Positions 24,625 through 27,407 of a DNA stretch of 27,407 nt are shown one piece after another; position 1 is the stretch's first letter, and each line of letters begins with the position of its first letter. The position numbers and the translations under genes are program-made. Origin of the DNA: JBIOJM01 sp044450785 (GTDB lineage: Bacteria; Planctomycetota; Planctomycetia; Isosphaerales; Isosphaeraceae); assembly GCA_044450785.1 (NCBI GenBank), contig JBIOJM010000109.1:1-27407 (forward strand). The letters are read 5' to 3'. The notes below the pieces were generated by a model. That model had not been told where the DNA came from. It was given only the letters and a program-made list of their open reading frames with translations, and made no database searches.

Positions 24625-24807
24625 CTCACGAATCACCACCACAAACACGTCCTGCGCCAGGTCGGCGGCCTCATCGCCCAGGCCGGGGACGCGGCCCAGC
24701 CAGCGGCTGATCAGCGGCAGGTAGATGCCTTGCAGGCGGTTCCAGTCGGAAGCATCCGGCCGGGTCACCTTGAGCCGGTCGAGCAGGCTGACGGAGGTCG
24801 GGGCCAT
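24625..24807 (-). pseudogene. Truncated ECF sigma factor, region 2 only
   Basis: The ATG at 24807 opens TSVSLLDRLKVTRPDASDWNRLQGIYLPLI and continues to GDEAADLAQDVFVVVIRE, which is sigma-70 region 2 of a planctomycete ECF factor. After residue 61 the frame turns into an unrelated Arg-rich stretch that stops at 24520, inside the DUF4058 gene. Region 4, needed for -35 recognition, is absent. The conserved part is about 61 residues compared with a usual length near 180-220. It is on the same strand as the zinc-finger kinase at 19548-22157. Confidence 0.85.
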
Positions 24808-24846
24808 GGATCTTGCACCGAAGTCTTGAAATCGAGGCGCACCGCC

Positions 24847-26187
24847 CTACACAAGCTCGCGAATCGGCGAGGCGTCTGGGACCAGGTATTGCGGCCGGCC
24901 GGCGAGGTCGGGCAGGACCAGTTTCTCAGCGGGGATGCCGAGGTTGTGATAGAGCGTCGCGAGGATTTCATGGATGTGAACCGGCCGGTCACGGACCGTC
25001 TCACCCAGGCGAGTCGTGGAGCCGATGACCTGGCCGGCCCGCATGCCGCCGCCCGCCATGAGGGCGCACGAAACCGCGGGCCAGTGGTCCCGCCCCGCGT
25101 CGCGGTTGATCCGCGGCGAGCGGCCGAACTCGCCCCAGACGACGATGGTGACGTCCGAGAGCATGCCGCGCCGGTCGAGGTCCTCGATCAAGGCCGAGAG
25201 CGCCCGATCGAGATACGGCAATTGGACCTGAAGTCCCGCGTGGTTGTGGTCGTGGAGGTCCCAGTCTCCCACGGTCAGCGTCACGCAGCGGGCGCCGGCT
25301 TCGATCAGCCGCCGGGCCACCAGGAACCGCTCGCAAGCGGGCGGAAGGCCGCGGAACCGGGCCGGCACGGAGGAGTCCGCGGGACCGAAGCCGTAACGAT
25401 CGCGGAGCCGCGGGTCTTCACGCGAGAGGTCGAGGGCAGCCAGTAGCCGGGGCGAGGTCAGTATGTCAAACGCCTGTCGATCGAAGGCGTCCGACCCCGC
25501 GACCGCGCCGGCGGTGTCGAAGTCGCGACGGAGACGATCGAAGCTCGCCGACAGCACTCGCCGGTCGCTGATCCGCTCCAGGGTCAGGGCCGGTCGCAGT
25601 GTCAACGGGGCCGTGTCGGTGTTGGAGTCGAAGACCGTATGGGCGGGGCCGAGAAAGCCAGGGCCGGGGTCCACCCACGGCCCTCCCATCGGCGCCGCCG
25701 CGACGAACGGCGGCACCGAGGGCGTGACTGCTCCCTGAAGCTGCGACACAACAGAGCCAAACGACGGCCAACCCCCAGCAGGCCGGGGACCGGCCTGCGG
25801 CCAACCGGTGAAGCACCGATGCGTCGTGTGCTCGTCGACGCCCCCCACGACCGAACGAATTAACACGAGCTTGTCCATGATCGTCGCGAGCCGGGGCAGC
25901 AGCTCGCAAACGTGGATGCCCGGCACGGCCGTGGCGATCGGCCGGAACCCGCCGCGAATCTCGGCCGGAGCGCCTGGCTTGAGGTCGTAGAGGTCAAGGT
26001 GGGCCGGCCCACCCGGCAGGAAGACCATGATGACCGACTTGTGCGAATGCGCCGCGCCGGCCTTCGCCTCGGCCTGGAGCAGCCGCGACAACGACAGTCC
26101 GCCAAAAGCCAGGCCACCGATCTGGAGGAAAGATCGGCGGGACAGGCTGCCGCGAGTCAGGCAAGACTGGCCATGCACTGTCAGCAT
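24847..26187 (-). CDS. DUF1501 domain-containing protein with Tat signal
   Basis: This 446-residue protein starts at the ATG at 26187, with AAGGGG five bases upstream; an in-frame start at 26253 would add 22 residues with no better site. The N-terminus has a twin-arginine motif (SRRSFLQIGGLAFGG), so it is probably exported. DUF1501 features include VIMVFLPGGPAHLDLYDLKPGAPAEIRG, GVDEHTTHRCFTGW, GDWDLHDHNH, VVWGEFGRSPRINRDAGRDHWP and GRPQYLVPD near the end. The family is related to the alkaline phosphatase/sulfatase superfamily; its role is not known. Elsewhere it is often paired with a DUF1553/DUF1549 cytochrome-like gene, but none is adjacent here. Confidence 0.93.
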   Translation of the reverse strand: MLTVHGQSCLTRGSLSRRSFLQIGGLAFGGLSLSRLLQAEAKAGAAHSHKSVIMVFLPGGPAHLDLYDLKPGAPAEIRGGFRPIATAVPGIHVCELLPRLATIMDKLVLIRSVVGGVDEHTTHRCFTGWPQAGPRPAGGWPSFGSVVSQLQGAVTPSVPPFVAAAPMGGPWVDPGPGFLGPAHTVFDSNTDTAPLTLRPALTLERISDRRVLSASFDRLRRDFDTAGAVAGSDAFDRQAFDILTSPRLLAALDLSREDPRLRDRYGFGPADSSVPARFRGLPPACERFLVARRLIEAGARCVTLTVGDWDLHDHNHAGLQVQLPYLDRALSALIEDLDRRGMLSDVTIVVWGEFGRSPRINRDAGRDHWPAVSCALMAGGGMRAGQVIGSTTRLGETVRDRPVHIHEILATLYHNLGIPAEKLVLPDLAGRPQYLVPDASPIRELV

Positions 26188-26232
26188 GATATCCCCTTGA
26201 TCCAGGGCGCGGTCGACCTTGATAGGCGTCAG

Positions 26233-26260
26233 TGTAGAAACATTCTCAAACAAATGTCAA
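26233..26260 (-). promoter_or_regulatory. Possible promoter of the DUF1501 gene
   Basis: On the minus strand TTGACA (26260-26255) is followed after 16 bases by TCTACA (26238-26233), about 45 bases before the start codon. The -35 is a perfect consensus but the -10 matches only three of six bases, so this is weak evidence. Confidence 0.3.
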
Positions 26261-26361
26261 TCAAGGTCAAATCCTTCTCAAGCATGCTGCCGGTCAAGTC
26301 GAGAGGACGTTACTTGTCTGCAAGTCCATGAGCCGCGTAGGATACCGTGCACTGATCGAGA

Positions 26362-27270
26362 ATGGAAACGCCCTGGCGTCCAGCTTTGAGCCTGGATGCA
26401 GGCGACTCGGCCGCTCTCAACCATGGCGCGGAGAACACCATCGTGGCGGCACAGGGACACTTCAGCTCAGGCGCCTCCGCTCCTGACCACGGGCTCGGTG
26501 AATGCATCGCCGTATCAAGTGCACAGCGGGGAATCGTCATCGGCGGCTTCGCCTTGGCCATTCTCTGCTGCGGCATGACGGCGCTCGGCGTGGGAGCGGC
26601 CTTCGTCATATCCGGCAGGCCGGGGCAGGACCCGCGACTCGTGTTTGGCTCGCTTCTCCCGGCGAGTGCGTTGTTGCTGGCGGGCTCAGCCTACTTATTT
26701 CACCAGGTCTCACGACTCGACAGTATGGAGGTCTTTCTGCATTCCGGCGGGCTGGCGATCCGCCGCGGCGGCCATTTCTCAGTCATTCCCTGGGACCAGA
26801 TCGAGACAGTCTGGCACAGGGAGAAAGTCGTTCCTGGCTTCGAAAGTCTCGTCGTCACGTGGATCGGAGGTGATCAGAGCGTCTACACGCTCCAGACCCG
26901 AGGGGGAGAGCGTTTCATCCTTAACACCCATTTTCGCGGTCTGGAGACTCTTGGTAAAGCCATCCGGCGGGAGACGACCCCCCGCCTGCTTGCGCCGGCA
27001 GTCAAGACATACCAAGTCGAAGGGAAGGTCGAGTTCGGCAAGCTCGCCGTCGGTCGGGAGGGGTTGTGCAAAGGCGGCAAGACCTTGCCCTGGAGCGAGG
27101 TGGGAAGCGTCGTTGTCGAGAACGGTTGTGTCTTCGTGAAAAAACGAAACGGACGACTGGCGTGGGTGGTGGGTATGACTATGGAGACGATCCCCAACCT
27201 CTACGTCTACCTGGCCCTCGTGCAATCGATCCTCAAGACCCAAGAAAAGGGCCGACGAGACGAGAATTAG
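26362..27270 (+). CDS. Two-helix membrane protein with PH-like cytoplasmic region, DUF6585-like
   Basis: This 302-residue protein has a polar N-terminus, two transmembrane helices (about 57-83 and 93-113), then two beta-rich modules. The first reads VFLHSGGLAIRRGGHFSVIPWDQIETVWHRE and the second VEFGKLAVGREGLCKGGKTLPWSEVGSVVVENG. The repeated G-L-x-x-x-G...PW-x-x-I/V pattern looks like a tandem PH-like fold as in DUF6585 proteins; I cannot confirm the family. It ends TQEKGRRDEN. Its function is unknown. It is divergent from the DUF1501 gene, with about 170 bases between start codons, and is followed by a nested inverted repeat that may stop transcription. Confidence 0.75.
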   Translation: METPWRPALSLDAGDSAALNHGAENTIVAAQGHFSSGASAPDHGLGECIAVSSAQRGIVIGGFALAILCCGMTALGVGAAFVISGRPGQDPRLVFGSLLPASALLLAGSAYLFHQVSRLDSMEVFLHSGGLAIRRGGHFSVIPWDQIETVWHREKVVPGFESLVVTWIGGDQSVYTLQTRGGERFILNTHFRGLETLGKAIRRETTPRLLAPAVKTYQVEGKVEFGKLAVGREGLCKGGKTLPWSEVGSVVVENGCVFVKKRNGRLAWVVGMTMETIPNLYVYLALVQSILKTQEKGRRDEN

Positions 27271-27280
27271 GAACGGGCCC

Positions 27281-27404
27281 GAAATAACTTCCCGACTTCG
27301 TATTTGTGTGCCACTGGCTATGCCAGTGTCCCCATGCTTGGGCGGGCACTGGCAGAGCCAGTGGCACCCGGAAAACCAGAGGAGCTTAATCGGGAAGTTA
27401 TTTC
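27281..27404. repeat. Nested inverted-repeat (MITE/REP-like) element
   Basis: A 124-base unit bounded by perfect 15-base inverted repeats: GAAATAACTTCCCGA at 27281-27295 and its exact complement at 27390-27404. Inside it a second inverted repeat has 21-base arms (27308-27328 and 27347-27367), matching at 20 of 21 positions around an 18-base loop. The inner arm core is CCACTGGC...GCCAGTG. It starts ten bases after the membrane-protein stop and ends three bases before the window edge. Confidence 0.85.
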
Positions 27405-27407
27405 CGA

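Overview
The window looks like a piece of a high-GC planctomycete chromosome, probably from the Isosphaeraceae/Gemmatales side. This is inferred from the gene families present: DUF1501 and Gfo/Idh/MocA proteins with Tat signals, DUF4058 proteins, Rpn-type PD-(D/E)XK proteins, an ECF sigma remnant, several Hanks-type kinases and many FHA domains. No rRNA, tRNA or convincing CRISPR was seen.

Layout. (1) 240-5392, minus strand: a tight run of Gfo/Idh/MocA oxidoreductase, a nucleotidyltransferase-fold protein fused to a small helper-like domain, a TPR plus thioredoxin-fold exported protein, and a DUF4058 gene broken by a one-base frameshift. (2) 5747-11611, plus strand: a small exported protein, a GT4 glycosyltransferase/GH130 pair, and an FHA-FHA-ABC2 membrane protein that has no ATPase domain. 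(3) 11580-17373: a signalling block. A minus-strand operon (dual-FHA protein, exported helical protein, M48 metalloprotease) diverges from a transmembrane Ser/Thr kinase on the plus strand. (4) 17402-19421: a decayed Rpn fragment, a second dual-FHA paralogue, and a HigB2/HigA2-type toxin-antitoxin pair with a near-perfect palindromic operator. (5) 19548-24807: a zinc-finger/kinase/PEGA/SUMF1 fusion, an Rpn-family gene, a repeat-rich gap, an intact DUF4058 gene and a truncated ECF sigma factor. (6) 24847-27407: a DUF1501 protein, a two-helix membrane protein and a nested inverted-repeat element at the window edge.

How the genes may work together. The strongest system-level idea is a phospho-threonine network. 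A transmembrane kinase carries three repeated Gly-Gly-Thr motifs of the T-x-x-hydrophobic type in its juxtamembrane linker. It is flanked on both sides by paralogous dual-FHA proteins, and its divergent operon also makes an exported helical protein and a membrane-anchored M48 protease. A further FHA protein next door is fused to an ABC-2 type membrane domain. A second story is erosion: an ECF sigma gene and the zinc-finger kinase lie on the same strand but are separated by Rpn, DUF4058 and tandem repeats, and the sigma gene has lost its 3' half.
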